A stretch of DNA of 64,000 nucleotides from Gammaproteobacteria bacterium (GTDB lineage Bacteria; Pseudomonadota; Gammaproteobacteria; Chromatiales; Chromatiaceae): positions 1 through 64,000 of the forward strand of contig SACH01000002.1 of the NCBI GenBank assembly GCA_009928645.1. Reading direction: 5' to 3'. Made by a program: the position numbers and the translations under genes. The notes under the pieces were generated by a model, which searched no databases, was not told the origin of the DNA, and saw nothing but the letters and a program-made list of their open reading frames with translations. Of this stretch, positions 26,611 to 36,338 are shown piece by piece. Position 1 is the stretch's first letter. The number at the start of each line of letters is the position of its first letter.

Positions 26611-27429
26611 ATGAACGAAACGAGCGAATACTATCGGAACAAGGTGGCCGTGGTGACTGGCGGCGCCTCTGGCATCGGACTGGCCCTGGGGGAAACGATG
26701 TTGGCCTACGGGGCCGCGAAGGTCGTCCTCGCGGATTTCAACGACGAGAATCTGCGGCGGGAGGCCGCGCGGCTGAACGCGGCTTATCCCGAAGGGGTAC
26801 GCGGACTTCACTGCAATGTCACCCAGGAAGAAGACGTCAAGGGAATGATTCACAAGGCCGCGGAGTTCGGTGGTGGGCGCATCGATCTGTTATTCAACAA
26901 CGCCGGCGCGGGTCTCGGCGGAATTTTCGACGCGCAAACGAATGAAGACTGGGAAAAGGCCTTCGCCCTGAACTTTTACGGCGCGTTGTACGGCATCCGC
27001 GCCGTGCTGCCGATCATGCGCGCCCAGGGTGGCGGGCACATCATCGACATCATTTCCGGCATCGCCTTCGCCCCCATGGCCTATCAGACCATGTACGCCG
27101 CCACCAAGGCCGCCCTGAATGGGCTCACACTCGCCCTGCGCTATGAGCTATGGGACGAGAACATCCACGTGACCTCGGCGACACCCGGCACGACGGCAAC
27201 CGCGATCTGGAAGGCGGGCGGTGCTGAACCGCCACCGGGGGCGCAGACAGCCGAGCAGTCCGCGCGGACGGTCCTGGCGGGGGTGGCAAAGAACGAGCGG
27301 CTAGTCCTCGGCGACGAGGGCGATTTGAGCGGCGCGAAGTATTGCTTCCATCCCGAAGCCGCCAAAGGGAACGATGAGTACCTGCTGAACGTGGCCCGTA
27401 AGCGCCGCAGCGGTCAGTTTGTCGTGTAA
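26611..27429 (+). CDS. Short-chain dehydrogenase/reductase (SDR)
   Basis: 272 residues from ATG 26611, preceded by GGAGGAG. Classical SDR: nucleotide motif TGGASGIG (about 17-24), NNAG (about 94), catalytic Ser about 148 and YAATK (Tyr about 161, Lys about 165). It would interconvert an alcohol and a ketone using NAD(P). It sits between the dienoyl-CoA reductase-like gene and the acetoacetate-decarboxylase-like gene in one operon, pointing to a keto/hydroxy intermediate of that pathway. The substrate cannot be read from the sequence. Confidence 0.92.
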   Translation: MNETSEYYRNKVAVVTGGASGIGLALGETMLAYGAAKVVLADFNDENLRREAARLNAAYPEGVRGLHCNVTQEEDVKGMIHKAAEFGGGRIDLLFNNAGAGLGGIFDAQTNEDWEKAFALNFYGALYGIRAVLPIMRAQGGGHIIDIISGIAFAPMAYQTMYAATKAALNGLTLALRYELWDENIHVTSATPGTTATAIWKAGGAEPPPGAQTAEQSARTVLAGVAKNERLVLGDEGDLSGAKYCFHPEAAKGNDEYLLNVARKRRSGQFVV

Positions 27430-27465
27430 GCGGCAAGGTCCGACAGCAACGAGAGGTCAGACACA

Positions 27466-28341
27466 GTGAAAAACGGTAGCTATTTTATCCCCCGAGAGCA
27501 GCTCAATGGGTTCATGAATCCCAGTGAATTGAACAATATGGAGGGTCTCTACCTTTATTGGCAGACCGATCCCACTATCGCGCGGCGGGTAGTGCCGCCA
27601 CCGCTGGAACTGGTCACACCGGACCAGCCCCTGGCCTTTGTCTATGCCGTCAATATCCGGGAACCCACGTTCGCCCCCTGGTACATGGAGGCCGCGCTCG
27701 GGCTCATGTGCCGCTACGGTGAGACGACGGGAATCTATTTCCTCAATCTCCAACTCAGCGGCCCGGGAGCCCTGATGGCACTCTGCAGCGGGCGCGAATT
27801 CTCGGGGCTGCCCAAGAAATTGTGTGAGCGCATCCTGGTCGAACGGACCGACACGTGGGCCCATGCCCTGATCGAGAGCAAGGGCAGACGGATCTTCGAG
27901 ATCGAGGCGGAGCTTGGTGCCTACAATGACCCCTTGATGGCTCAACTCTATCAGGATGTGGGGCCGGGATGCCGCCAGCGCAGCTCCTGCCTGCTTTTCC
28001 AATATGATCCCTCCACCTTGTCCCAGGGACCCCAGGGGCAAACGACTTTTCCCAGGATGTGCCTGGTCAACTATGACAGTGCCAATGACTACCAGTCCTG
28101 GGAGCCGGGAAGCATCGCCGCGCTGCGGATGGAGCCCTCCCTCGACGATCCCTGGGCCGAGCTCACCGTCGTGAAGCCCCTGGGCGTCGGTTATGGCATC
28201 CTCTCAAACCCGGTGTTTGGCGTCTCAACCCTCGCCGAGTTTGAGGGGGAGGAGGCGGACAAGCTGTTCTCCTACCTGTTCTCCGGCCGTTGGGACCGTT
28301 CCACCCTCTGCGCGGGCCACCAGCGCTACGGTCAGTTTTAA
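27466..28341 (+). CDS. Acetoacetate decarboxylase family protein
   Basis: 291 residues starting at GTG 27466 (GAGAGG upstream). The motif GREFSGLPKK holds the family lysine (about residue 117), matching the Schiff-base Lys of acetoacetate decarboxylases, although many family members catalyse other beta-keto or aldol reactions. The N-terminal region (YLYWQTDPTIARRVVPPPLE) is the typical family opening. Last gene of the four-gene operon; its stop codon overlaps that of the convergent DsrC-fusion gene. Decarboxylation of a beta-keto acid to a ketone is the family-level expectation, unproven here. Confidence 0.85.
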   Translation: MKNGSYFIPREQLNGFMNPSELNNMEGLYLYWQTDPTIARRVVPPPLELVTPDQPLAFVYAVNIREPTFAPWYMEAALGLMCRYGETTGIYFLNLQLSGPGALMALCSGREFSGLPKKLCERILVERTDTWAHALIESKGRRIFEIEAELGAYNDPLMAQLYQDVGPGCRQRSSCLLFQYDPSTLSQGPQGQTTFPRMCLVNYDSANDYQSWEPGSIAALRMEPSLDDPWAELTVVKPLGVGYGILSNPVFGVSTLAEFEGEEADKLFSYLFSGRWDRSTLCAGHQRYGQF

Positions 28342-28979
28342 TGCTCACCCTTGGTCCGGAGCAGGCCGGCCAGGCGGTTGCCCTGCTTCTGGGGACCACC
28401 GCGCGGAAAGAGGCGGTGCAGGTAGCGGTTGCTGCCGCGTTCCGGCCCCCAGACCCGGCGGAAGTGGGCGATCATGTCGCGCACCGTGGGCTGGGTGCCA
28501 TGACGGGCGAAGCTGGCGCGGAGGAAGCGGATCACCTCCCAGTGCTCGGCGGTCAGGGCCAGGTCTTCCTCGGCGGCCAGGACCCGGGCGAAGTCCTCGG
28601 ACCATTCCGCCGGATCGACCAGGTAACCCTCGCTGTCGGTGAGCAGCCAGTTCTGGCCCACCACCACGTAGCGGGTGGTCATGCCAGGGTAGGCGTTGCT
28701 TCCCGCCGGCAGGCCCGCGGCGAAGCCACGGCTGTCCTGGTCGGCCTCGGTGATGGACCAGAGCTCGATGGGGATCTCCCCCTCCAGGCGCCCATCGAAA
28801 CGCTGCCGCCCGGATACCAGGACCCGGCCGCTGGTGGCGGGCAGGTCGAAGCGCGCCACCCCAGACCGGTCGGTCAGCACCGGCGCGGTTTCCAGGTCAT
28901 TCTCATCCAGTTTCAGGACCACCGGGGTGCGCTTGAGGGGCTCGTGGGTGGCCTTCATCGATACTTTGACGGCGATCAT
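28338..28979 (-). CDS. Beta-domain fused to a DsrC/TusE-type domain lacking both redox cysteines
   Basis: 213 residues. Residues about 112-206 clearly follow DsrC/TusE: GYLVDPAEWSEDFARVLAAE, ELT-like AEHWEVIRFLR, then GPERGSNRYLHRLFP and KQGNRLAGL. In DsrC the end reads KQACRIAGLPKPTGCV. Here the first cysteine aligns with Asn 201 and the penultimate cysteine with Glu 212, so it cannot carry sulfur as a thiol or trisulfide. Residues 1-110 form a beta-rich Ig- or transthyretin-like domain that DsrC never has. Such cysteine-free DsrC relatives (RspA-type) are thought to be regulatory. A LysR gene is divergent from it. Cytoplasmic, no signal seen. Confidence 0.8.
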   Translation of the reverse strand: MIAVKVSMKATHEPLKRTPVVLKLDENDLETAPVLTDRSGVARFDLPATSGRVLVSGRQRFDGRLEGEIPIELWSITEADQDSRGFAAGLPAGSNAYPGMTTRYVVVGQNWLLTDSEGYLVDPAEWSEDFARVLAAEEDLALTAEHWEVIRFLRASFARHGTQPTVRDMIAHFRRVWGPERGSNRYLHRLFPRGGPQKQGNRLAGLLRTKGEH

Positions 28980-29300
28980 CTTTCATCTCCGGTGTGGTGA
29001 GCGGTACGGCGGTCCGGTTCAGCCGAGCTATCTGGCCCCTTGGCCTGCTAGCAATCGTCGGGTGCTAGCCGTCTTTGGCAGGTAGCGTTGGGTCCGCCCG
29101 CCTGGCTAATTCCCGACTGTTGAGGTAAAGATTAGTCGTCGCTTATAGGGATGACAAACGAAATTAATCCGCAGTTGGTATCGAAGATCCCGATAGATGG
29201 CCGCCATCACGCGAGGCTTGCGATCGGCTGAGGCTCCCGCCTTCCGCCCGGGCTGGGGTCTGGCCGAAATCTGCCTGCGACGGGTATAAAATCCCTGTCC
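28980..29300. promoter_or_regulatory. Divergent intergenic region, DsrC-fusion and LysR genes
   Basis: About 320 bases between divergent genes, a usual place for LysR-type autoregulation. The section 29110-29190 is comparatively AT-rich (taaagattagtcgtcgctta) and is the likely promoter zone. No convincing palindrome of T-N11-A type was picked out by eye. Confidence 0.35.
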
Positions 29301-30359
29301 ATGGACATCGAACAGGTCAAGACCTTTCTCCAGGTGGCCGCCCACGGCAGTTTTCTTGAGGCGGCCAATCGGGTGCATGTCACCCAGTCCACGGTCAGTG
29401 CGCGCATCCAGAACCTGGAGCAGGCGCTGGGAGCGCGGCTGTTTATCCGCAATCGCGCCGGGGCGGTCCTGACCCCGGCGGGGCGGCGCTTTCTGCGTCA
29501 CGCCAAGACCCTGGTGCTCACCTACGAGCAGGCGCGGCACGACGTGGGCCTGCCGAGCCGCTTTCGCGCCAGCCTCACCATCGGCGCCCGCATCGCCCTC
29601 TGGGATGAATTCCTCCCGCGCTGGGCCGCACGGATGCTTCACCTGGCCCCGGACGTGTCGCTGAATACCGAGATCGGCTTCGAGGACGACCTGATGCGCC
29701 GGGTGATCGCCGGCACCATGGACCTGGCGCTGATGTATGGCCCCCAACAGTGGGCGGGTCTGCGGGTGGACTACCTGTTCGACGAGACCCTGATTTTGGT
29801 GACCCCGGACCCATCGCCCGCGGAGCGCGTGGGGCGAGAGCGGAACCCTGAACTTGACCGGGGCCAGGTCCAGGCATTTGATCCGAACCAGGCCCGGGAT
29901 CAGGTCCAGGACCCTGGCTTGGATCAGGTATTGGGCCAGGGAGCGGACCTGAACCGCCGCCTGGACCGCAAGCCGGATCAGGACCAGGACGCCATGCCGG
30001 GGGTCGATGACGGCTATGTCTACGTGGACTGGGGACCCACCTTCTACGCGGAGCACCGCAAGGTCTACCCGGATTTTGAACGGCCGGCCCGCACCGCCAA
30101 CATCGGCTGGCTGGGGCTACAACTGATCCTGGCCGATGGGGGCACCTGCTTCGTGCCCGAGCGGGTCGCGGCGGCGTATCTGCGGGGCGGTTGCCTGCAT
30201 CGGGTGACGGGGAGCCCAATTCTGCGGATGCCGGCCTACGTGGTCTACCCCCGGGAGTCGGACAATGAGGTATTGGCCACGGCCCTTGGGGTGCTGCGGG
30301 AACTGGCTGCTGAAGGGGAGGTGGTTGATGAGGATGTGGCTGGGGCGGTTGGGGGCTAG
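29301..30359 (+). CDS. LysR-family transcriptional regulator with a tandem-repeat insert
   Basis: 352 residues against about 300 for the family. The N-terminal winged helix-turn-helix (MDIEQVKTFLQVAAHGSFLE, STVSARIQNLEQALG) is well preserved, as is the start of the effector-binding domain (LTIGARIALWDEFLP). Residues about 186-231 are a Gln/Asp-rich insert built of 18-bp units (see 29856-29993), after which the effector domain resumes (GYVYVDWGPTF, FVPERVAAAYL). The insert falls between the two lobes of the sensor domain. Divergent from the DsrC-fusion gene, which it may control. Confidence 0.88.
   Translation: MDIEQVKTFLQVAAHGSFLEAANRVHVTQSTVSARIQNLEQALGARLFIRNRAGAVLTPAGRRFLRHAKTLVLTYEQARHDVGLPSRFRASLTIGARIALWDEFLPRWAARMLHLAPDVSLNTEIGFEDDLMRRVIAGTMDLALMYGPQQWAGLRVDYLFDETLILVTPDPSPAERVGRERNPELDRGQVQAFDPNQARDQVQDPGLDQVLGQGADLNRRLDRKPDQDQDAMPGVDDGYVYVDWGPTFYAEHRKVYPDFERPARTANIGWLGLQLILADGGTCFVPERVAAAYLRGGCLHRVTGSPILRMPAYVVYPRESDNEVLATALGVLRELAAEGEVVDEDVAGAVGG
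29856..29993 (+). repeat. Coding minisatellite, 18-bp period, about 8 units
   Basis: Units of 18 bp such as GACCGGGGCCAGGTCCAG, GCCCGGGATCAGGTCCAG and GACCGCAAGCCGGATCAG, encoding hexads like DRGQVQ, ARDQVQ, DPGLDQ, DRKPDQ. Most units end in CAG. The array is in frame inside the LysR gene. Confidence 0.8.
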
Positions 30360-30474
30360 GGGCTTGGGCCCGGTACTGACGCTCCGCGCCCTTTTCTCAG
30401 GTGATAGTCATGGCCCCGTTCTTGCCCCCGGGTGCCTGATCCCGTTGCGAGCGGTGCGGATGCCGCGCGATGGC

Positions 30475-31113
30475 TTAGGAGGCTGCCGGCGCCTCCAGGT
30501 GGCAGGCATGGAGGAACTGCTTGCGCAGGAGGAGACCCGCCAGCCGCCCCGCGGCAGTGACCACGGGCATGGCCCGGCCGGGGTGGCTGGCGAAGGCCCC
30601 CATCAGGTGCCGGAAGCCGGCCGCCTCGGGGACGGTCACCGCCGGGCTGGTCATGAGGTCCCGCACCGGGCGCTGGCAGTCCGCGGGACTGAGGAGACCC
30701 GGCTCGGCCATGAGCCGGGCGAGCAAGGCGAGAAAGGTCTCCGCCCCCAAGGCGCGCAGGACGTCCGTCTCACTGAGGATACCGATAACCTGGCCCGCCG
30801 CGTCCACCACGGGCAGGGCCTTCAGCCCCTGACGGACGAAGAGCGGAATGGCCTCCTTCAGCCGCATGCCGGGTAGCAGGGGCTGGATGTCCCCGCGCAT
30901 CAGCCGCCCGGCGGTGATACCGCGAAACAGCCGCTCCCGTCCGTGGCGATAGGCCAGGTGGTACAGCTCCCGGAAATCGGCGGTGGAGATATCCAGATAA
31001 CCGGGTATCTCCCCCATGGCCTCCAGGATGTCCGCATCGGAGAGTTCGATCTCGCCGGCCTCAAGAGGAGGCGCGGCCAGCTCAGCGGATGCGATGTGGG
31101 GCGTTTGCGTCAT
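30475..31113 (-). CDS. Paired CBS-domain protein
   Basis: 212 residues with a helical N-terminal section (about 1-60) and two CBS motifs (about 68-128 and 145-205): TAGRLMRGDIQPLLPGMRL with ALPVVDAAGQVIGILSETD, then VRDLMTSPAVTVPEA with AMPVVTAAGRLAGLL. Paired CBS modules bind adenosine nucleotides and report energy state. It follows napB by 74 bases on the same strand and may be the last gene of the nap operon, suggesting a link to energy sensing. No catalytic domain is attached. Confidence 0.85.
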   Translation of the reverse strand: MTQTPHIASAELAAPPLEAGEIELSDADILEAMGEIPGYLDISTADFRELYHLAYRHGRERLFRGITAGRLMRGDIQPLLPGMRLKEAIPLFVRQGLKALPVVDAAGQVIGILSETDVLRALGAETFLALLARLMAEPGLLSPADCQRPVRDLMTSPAVTVPEAAGFRHLMGAFASHPGRAMPVVTAAGRLAGLLLRKQFLHACHLEAPAAS

Positions 31114-31187
31114 GACGGTCGGGTCTCCCGGGTGCGACTCTATAACTATCGCGAATCAATTTCCGTATTGCCATTCCCGGGAGTGGC

Positions 31188-31649
31188 CTATTTCTTGACC
31201 AACGCCTGGAAGGTGTTCTCCACCAGCGGCTCGGCGTCGGCCTGCGGGACATGGCACTGGGTACAGAAATGCCGGTTGCCGACCGGTTTGGTGTGCTTCT
31301 TGCCGTTGCGGTCGACGTAATGAGACTTGCTCATGGGCACCGATTTGGCTTCCTCATCGTCGTCCTTGGCGGCGGCCCCTTCCATGTGGCATTTCAGGCA
31401 GCCGTTTTCCTTGATATTGATCTCGTACTTTTCCGTGGTATGGGGGACCAGGGGCGGTTGATCATCGAAGTTGCGCGGGATATTTTCCTTGTCATTGATG
31501 TACTTGAACGGATCTGGTGCCGGTTCCGTGGCGGTGATAGGCAGGTCGCCGCGCAATGAATCGATGGTCGTCGCGGCTTGTCCGGGCAGGGTCGCCAGTC
31601 CGGTCAGACCGGTGAGCGCCAGGGCCAGAAGGGCTGTGGATGGCTTCAT
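31188..31649 (-). CDS. napB: Periplasmic nitrate reductase diheme subunit NapB
   Basis: 153 residues with a signal peptide (to about 25) and two CXXCH sites (CLKCH at 84, CTQCH at 129). PPLVPHTTEKYEINIKENG and MSKSHYVDR upstream of the second heme are typical of NapB, the small cytochrome that passes electrons to NapA. Its ATG overlaps the napH stop (31646-31649), showing translational coupling. Confidence 0.95.
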   Translation of the reverse strand: MKPSTALLALALTGLTGLATLPGQAATTIDSLRGDLPITATEPAPDPFKYINDKENIPRNFDDQPPLVPHTTEKYEINIKENGCLKCHMEGAAAKDDDEEAKSVPMSKSHYVDRNGKKHTKPVGNRHFCTQCHVPQADAEPLVENTFQALVKK

Positions 31650-32659
31650 GACGATACCTCCTGAGGGTGGTTGTCGCCGGTCTTGACCGGTCGGGTATTA
31701 TTAGCGTAGCGGGTGTTGTTAGCGGAGCGGGCGTTGTTAGCCGCAAGGGCGCTAACGGGGGTTATGGCGTTAACAGGGGATAGGCCGTTAACGGGGGAAC
31801 GGTCCTTATTGGCCAGACGGGTGGTGAAGGCGAAAACCTCGCGCCCGCAGACATCGATGCAGCGACCACAGTTGGTGCAGTGGCCGGAGAGGATCACCGG
31901 CCCCAGGCCCTTGTCCGCCCCCTTGAGCGCGGGCTTGATGACCTGCTGTTCCGGACAGACGGCGAAGCAGTCCAGGCAGTCGTCGCAACGCTCCCGCTGG
32001 AGGGCGCCGACCCGCACCAGGGCGAACTTGCCCAGCAGGCCATAGAAGGCGCCCACCGGACAGAGATGACCGCACCAGGCGCGCCGGCCGACGAACAGGT
32101 CGAGGAGGAAGATGGCCGCCAGGACGCCCCAGGCCAGCCCCATTCCGAAGACCAGGCCGCGGTAGACCATGGACACTGGGTTGACCAGTTCCCAGGCCAG
32201 ACCGCCGCTGATGGCCGCCAGCAGCAGGATGGCGCCCAGCAACCAATTACGGGTCTGGTCGGAGAACCGGGCCCCCCCCTTGATGCCGAGCCGGCAGCGC
32301 AGCCACTCGGCGGCATCGGTGATGGGGTTCACCGGGCAGACCCAACTGCAATAGACCCGGCCGCCGACCAGCAGATAAAAGACCAGCACGATGGCCGCGC
32401 CCATCGCGGCGTTAGCGGCCGGCATCTGGCCACTGGCCAGCACCTGGAGCAGGAGCAGGGGATCGGTCAGGGGCAGGACCTCCAGGGTCAGGCTGGAGGC
32501 CAGGTTGCCCTTGACGATCCAGACACCCAGCCAGGGTCCGGCGAGAAACAGACCCAGAATGATCAACTGGCTGAGCCGCCGCGCCAGCAGCCAGCGGTGG
32601 GCGCCTAACCAGCCCTTGCGCTGTATGGCCTCGGCACCGGGTCGACCGCCGGGTTTCAT
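31646..32659 (-). CDS. napH: Quinol dehydrogenase membrane subunit NapH with a repeat-built C-terminal tail
   Basis: 337 residues. About four to five transmembrane helices, the CPVNP and CPVGAF loop motifs of the NapH/NosR group, then two 4Fe-4S clusters (CDDCLDCFAVCP and CTNCGRCIDVCG). NapH with NapG takes electrons from quinol for NapA. After residue about 276 the protein continues as a tail of hexads (SPVN/AANN type) encoded by 18-bp tandem units at 31695-31802, which the family lacks. napG ends 39 bases upstream; napB overlaps downstream. Confidence 0.93.
   Translation of the reverse strand: MKPGGRPGAEAIQRKGWLGAHRWLLARRLSQLIILGLFLAGPWLGVWIVKGNLASSLTLEVLPLTDPLLLLQVLASGQMPAANAAMGAAIVLVFYLLVGGRVYCSWVCPVNPITDAAEWLRCRLGIKGGARFSDQTRNWLLGAILLLAAISGGLAWELVNPVSMVYRGLVFGMGLAWGVLAAIFLLDLFVGRRAWCGHLCPVGAFYGLLGKFALVRVGALQRERCDDCLDCFAVCPEQQVIKPALKGADKGLGPVILSGHCTNCGRCIDVCGREVFAFTTRLANKDRSPVNGLSPVNAITPVSALAANNARSANNTRYANNTRPVKTGDNHPQEVSS
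31695..31802 (-). repeat. Coding minisatellite, 18 bp x 6, in the napH 3' end
   Basis: Plus-strand units GTATTATTAGCGTAGCGG, GTGTTGTTAGCGGAGCGG, GCGTTGTTAGCCGCAAGG, GCGCTAACGGGGGTTATG, GCGTTAACAGGGGATAGG, CCGTTAACGGGGGAACGG. They encode hexads ending PVN, PVS or ANN. Two subtypes, TTGTTAGC and GTTAACGG, hint at two rounds of expansion. Confidence 0.85.
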
Positions 32660-32698
32660 CGCTTACCACTCCCGCGCATCAGCTCGTTATCCCCCATC

Positions 32699-33769
32699 TC
32701 AGATGCCTCCCCCACGGTTGAGGGTCTCCAGCGGATTGGCGGGGAAGGGGGAGGCCGCTTCGGGTGGCAGCGGCGGCATAAGGTCGGGCGCCAGCGCTGA
32801 CGAAGCCGGGGGGCTGAGTGAAGCGGCAGACCCCGGGGTGGAGTAGGGCGCTGGCGCGGGGGCGAGCGCCGGGGATGCTCCCTCAAGACCGCCAGGGGCA
32901 AAGGGGTCCATATGGGCGCCAGGCCCCATCGCTGGCGGCGCGGGGACGGCAGGCGCCGACGGCTCGGCGGGCAGGAGCCCCCGGCCGCCATGCTCATAAC
33001 GCATCCCTTCTGGCAGGTTGTATTGGTGCGGCGTGTCCGGAGTGACCAGGGAGCCACCCGCGTCGGCCTTCTGTTCCCAGCCCAGGCGATAGTGCTGGCC
33101 CAGCAGACCCTTGGCGAGGGCGATGGGCAGGACCTTGATCGCCGCCTCGTCGAGGATGCAGGCCTTTTCACACTTGCCGCAGCCAGTACAGTCCTGGGAG
33201 TGGACCACCGGGATGAAGAGGGCATGCTTGCCGCTACGGGCATTGTGCTGCTTGTTGAGGCTGATGGCCTTGCCGCGCACCGGGCAGATGTTGAAGCAGA
33301 CCTCGCAGCGCAGGCCCTGGAAGGCAATGCAGGACTCCTGATCGATGAGTACCGCCAGCCCCATCCGCGAGTCCTCGATCCGCGTCAGCCCCGGGTCCAG
33401 GGCCCCGGTGGGGCAGGCCTTGACGCAGGGCAGGTGGTCGCACATCTCGCAGGGGATGTCGCGGGCGACGAAATAGGGCGTGCCCAGGGCGACCTCATCA
33501 CCAAGCTGGGCCAGCTTCAGGGTGTCATAGGGGCAATCGCGCACGCACAGGCCGCAGCGGATGCAGGCCCCCTGAAACAGGGCCTCGTCATCCGCCGCCC
33601 CCGGCGGGCGAATGGCGGTGGCGGGCAAAGCCCGCGCCTGGCGCTGCTGGACGCCCACCACGCCCGCGACCAGGCCGACACCGGCGAGAGTGCGCAGGCC
33701 GTCCGTCAGCCAGCGCCGCCGTCTGGGATCAAAGCCCTTTCCGCCCTTCTCATTGCCGGTCATGGCCAT
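32699..33769 (-). CDS. napG: Periplasmic ferredoxin-type NapG with a long Pro/Ala-rich tail
   Basis: 356 residues; usual NapG is about 230-260. A twin-arginine leader ([15 protein letters not shown]) is followed by four 4Fe-4S motifs: [35 protein letters not shown] and [12 protein letters not shown]. It relays electrons from NapH to the NapAB complex. Residues beyond about 265 are a Pro/Ala/Ser-rich low-complexity extension with no known counterpart, probably disordered in the periplasm. Starts 25 bases after napA ends. Confidence 0.93.
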   Translation of the reverse strand: MAMTGNEKGGKGFDPRRRRWLTDGLRTLAGVGLVAGVVGVQQRQARALPATAIRPPGAADDEALFQGACIRCGLCVRDCPYDTLKLAQLGDEVALGTPYFVARDIPCEMCDHLPCVKACPTGALDPGLTRIEDSRMGLAVLIDQESCIAFQGLRCEVCFNICPVRGKAISLNKQHNARSGKHALFIPVVHSQDCTGCGKCEKACILDEAAIKVLPIALAKGLLGQHYRLGWEQKADAGGSLVTPDTPHQYNLPEGMRYEHGGRGLLPAEPSAPAVPAPPAMGPGAHMDPFAPGGLEGASPALAPAPAPYSTPGSAASLSPPASSALAPDLMPPLPPEAASPFPANPLETLNRGGGI

Positions 33770-33794
33770 GGGCTCCCGCCCCGGCTCCTGGTCC

Positions 33795-36338
33795 TTAGGC
33801 CTTCATCACCTTCACCGCCACCTTCTTGAAATCCGTTTCTTTCGACAAGGGGTCGGTGGCATCGAGGACCAGCTTGTTGATCAGGCGACTGGCGTCGAAG
33901 AAGGGGACGTAGACCATGCCCTCGGGCATCTTGTTGCGCCCCTTGGTCTCCACCCGGCAGATGACCTCGCCGCGGCGGCTGGCGATCTTGGCCGCGTCGC
34001 CGCGCTTAAGGCCGCGCTTCTCCGCGTCCTCTGGATTCATGAACACCTGGGCGTCGGGCACAGCGCGGTAAAGCTCAGGGACGCGCCGGGTCATGGAGCC
34101 GGAGTGCCAATGCTCCAGCACCCGGCCGGTGGACAGCCACAGATCGTATTCCTGGTCCGGGGACTCCGCCGGCGGCTCGTAGGGGGCGGTGATGATATTG
34201 GCCTTGCCATCCGGGTTGCCGTAGAAGGCCACCTTGGCGCCCTTGGGGACGAAGGGGTCGTAACCTTCGCGATAGCGCCACAGGGTCTCCTTACCCTTCA
34301 CCACCGGCCAGCGCATGCCGCGCACCTTGTGGTACTGGTCGAAGCTGGCCAGGTCGTGACCCTTCTTCGGCCCCTCCAGGCCGAAGATGCGGTACTCCTC
34401 GAACAGACCCTTCTGCAGGTAGAAGCCGAAGGCCTCCATCTCGTCATTGGGATAGACATTGCCCCGGTCGTCCTTCACCTTCTGCTTGGCAAACCTATTG
34501 ACCGCCCCATTGGCGAACAGCACCTCGTACAGGGTCTTGCCGCGATACTGCGGATTCTTCTCCAGCAGTTCCTGGGGCCAGACCTCGTCGGTCTTGAAGC
34601 GCTTGGAGAACTCGACGTACTGCCACAGGTCGGACCGACTCTCGCCCGGGGCCTTGACCTGCTGCCGCCACAACTGGGTGCGGCGCTCGGCGTTGCCAAA
34701 ACCGCCCTCCTTCTCGGTCCACATGGCCACCGGCAGGATCAGGTCCGCGGCCATGGCGGAGACGGTGGGGTAGGCCTCGGAGACCACGACGAAGGCAGCC
34801 GGGTTGCGCCAGCCGGGGTACATCTCCTCGTTGATGTTGGGCCCGCACTGCATGTTGTTGGTGGTGCTGGTCCAGTAGCAGTTGAGCTTGCCGTCCTTGA
34901 GCATGCGGCTCTGCAACACGGCGTGATAGCCGATCTTGCCCGGCAGGGTGCCCTCGGGGAGTTTCCACACCTTTTCGGCGTAGTCCCGGTGCTCCTTCTT
35001 TTCCACCACCATGTCCGCCGGCAGCCGGTGGGCGAAGGTACCGACCTCCCGGGCCGTGCCGCAGGCCGAGGGCTGGCCGGTGAGGGAGAAGGGCCCGTTG
35101 CCCGGCTCGGAGATCTTGCCGGTGAGCAGGTGGACGTTGTACATGAGGCCGTTGACCCAGACCCCGCGCACGTGCTGGTTGAAGCCCATGGTCCAGTAGG
35201 AGACCACCTTCTTCTTGGGGTCGGCGTAGAGCTTGGCCAGGCGCTCCAGGCTCTCCACCGGCACCCCGGACAGCTCGGACACGTATTCAGCGGTGTAGGG
35301 CTCCAGGGATTTCTTGTAGTCCTCGAAGCTGATCTTGGTCAGGTTGCCCTTGGCCGGGTTCTTGGCCGCCTTCTCCAGGGGGTGATCCGGGCGCAGGCCA
35401 TAACCGATGTCGGTGGGCGTGGTATTGAAATTGACGTGGGCGTTGACGAAGTCCCAGTTCACCTGGTCGTTGCTAACGATGTAATTGGCGATGTAGTTGA
35501 GGATCGCCAGGTCGGTCTGGGGCTTGAAGATGACGCCGTGGTCCGCCAGCTCGAAGCTGCGGTGCTCGAAGGTGGAGAGGACGTGGACCTCGCAGCCCTC
35601 CTTGGTCAGGCGGGTGTCGGTGAGGCGCGACCAGAGCACCGGGTGGTTCTCCGCCATGTTCGCCCCCCAGAGGACGAAGGCGTCGGCCTGCTCCAGGTCG
35701 TCATAGCAGCCCATGGGCTCGTCGGCGCCAAAGGCGCGCATGAAGCCCACCACGGCGGTGGCCATGCAATGCCGGGCGTTGGGGTCGATATTGTTGGAGC
35801 GGAAGCCGGCCTTGTAGAGCTTGGCGGCGGCATAGCCCTCGTAGATGGTCCACTGGCCGGAGCCGAACATGCCCACCCGTGAGGTGACCTCCTCCGGCGG
35901 CTTGCCCTTGTTCTCCTCCAGGCTCTGCTGGATGGCCGCCTTCCACTTCTCCGCCATGAGGTCGAAGGCCTCGTCCCAGGACACCGGCTCGAACTGGCCC
36001 TCCTTGTCGTACTTGCCATCCTTCTTGCGCAGCAGCGGCTGGGTCAGCCGGTCCTCGCCATACATGATCTTGGACAGGAAGTAGCCCTTGATACAGTTCA
36101 GGCCGCGGTTGACCGGGGCGTCGGGATCACCCTGGGTCGCCACCACCCGCCCGTCCTTGGTGCCCACCAGCACCGAGCAACCCGTGCCGCAGAAGCGGCA
36201 GGGGGCCTTGTCCCAGCGGATGTCCTTGTCCTCCTTCTTCGCGGCGGCGGCCGCCACGCCTGGCAGCGCCAGCCCAGCCGCGGCGGCGGTCGCGGCGATA
36301 GCATTGCATTTAATGAATTCCCGACGGGTCTGGTTCAT
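33795..36338 (-). CDS. napA: Periplasmic nitrate reductase catalytic subunit NapA
   Basis: 847 residues, close to the usual length. Twin-arginine leader ([14 protein letters not shown]), then the 4Fe-4S site CRFCGTGC with a fourth Cys near residue 82, and the molybdenum-ligating cysteine region [15 protein letters not shown] (about 185-198). It reduces nitrate to nitrite in the periplasm at bis-MGD molybdenum. The C-terminal beta domain ends with [16 protein letters not shown], typical of NapA. ATG overlaps the napD stop (36335-36338). Confidence 0.97.
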   Translation of the reverse strand: MNQTRREFIKCNAIAATAAAAGLALPGVAAAAAKKEDKDIRWDKAPCRFCGTGCSVLVGTKDGRVVATQGDPDAPVNRGLNCIKGYFLSKIMYGEDRLTQPLLRKKDGKYDKEGQFEPVSWDEAFDLMAEKWKAAIQQSLEENKGKPPEEVTSRVGMFGSGQWTIYEGYAAAKLYKAGFRSNNIDPNARHCMATAVVGFMRAFGADEPMGCYDDLEQADAFVLWGANMAENHPVLWSRLTDTRLTKEGCEVHVLSTFEHRSFELADHGVIFKPQTDLAILNYIANYIVSNDQVNWDFVNAHVNFNTTPTDIGYGLRPDHPLEKAAKNPAKGNLTKISFEDYKKSLEPYTAEYVSELSGVPVESLERLAKLYADPKKKVVSYWTMGFNQHVRGVWVNGLMYNVHLLTGKISEPGNGPFSLTGQPSACGTAREVGTFAHRLPADMVVEKKEHRDYAEKVWKLPEGTLPGKIGYHAVLQSRMLKDGKLNCYWTSTTNNMQCGPNINEEMYPGWRNPAAFVVVSEAYPTVSAMAADLILPVAMWTEKEGGFGNAERRTQLWRQQVKAPGESRSDLWQYVEFSKRFKTDEVWPQELLEKNPQYRGKTLYEVLFANGAVNRFAKQKVKDDRGNVYPNDEMEAFGFYLQKGLFEEYRIFGLEGPKKGHDLASFDQYHKVRGMRWPVVKGKETLWRYREGYDPFVPKGAKVAFYGNPDGKANIITAPYEPPAESPDQEYDLWLSTGRVLEHWHSGSMTRRVPELYRAVPDAQVFMNPEDAEKRGLKRGDAAKIASRRGEVICRVETKGRNKMPEGMVYVPFFDASRLINKLVLDATDPLSKETDFKKVAVKVMKA

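Noticed and set aside
33612-35882. 756-codon plus-strand open frame opposite NapA
   Set aside because: Shadow of napA; composition is typical of antisense GC-rich DNA.
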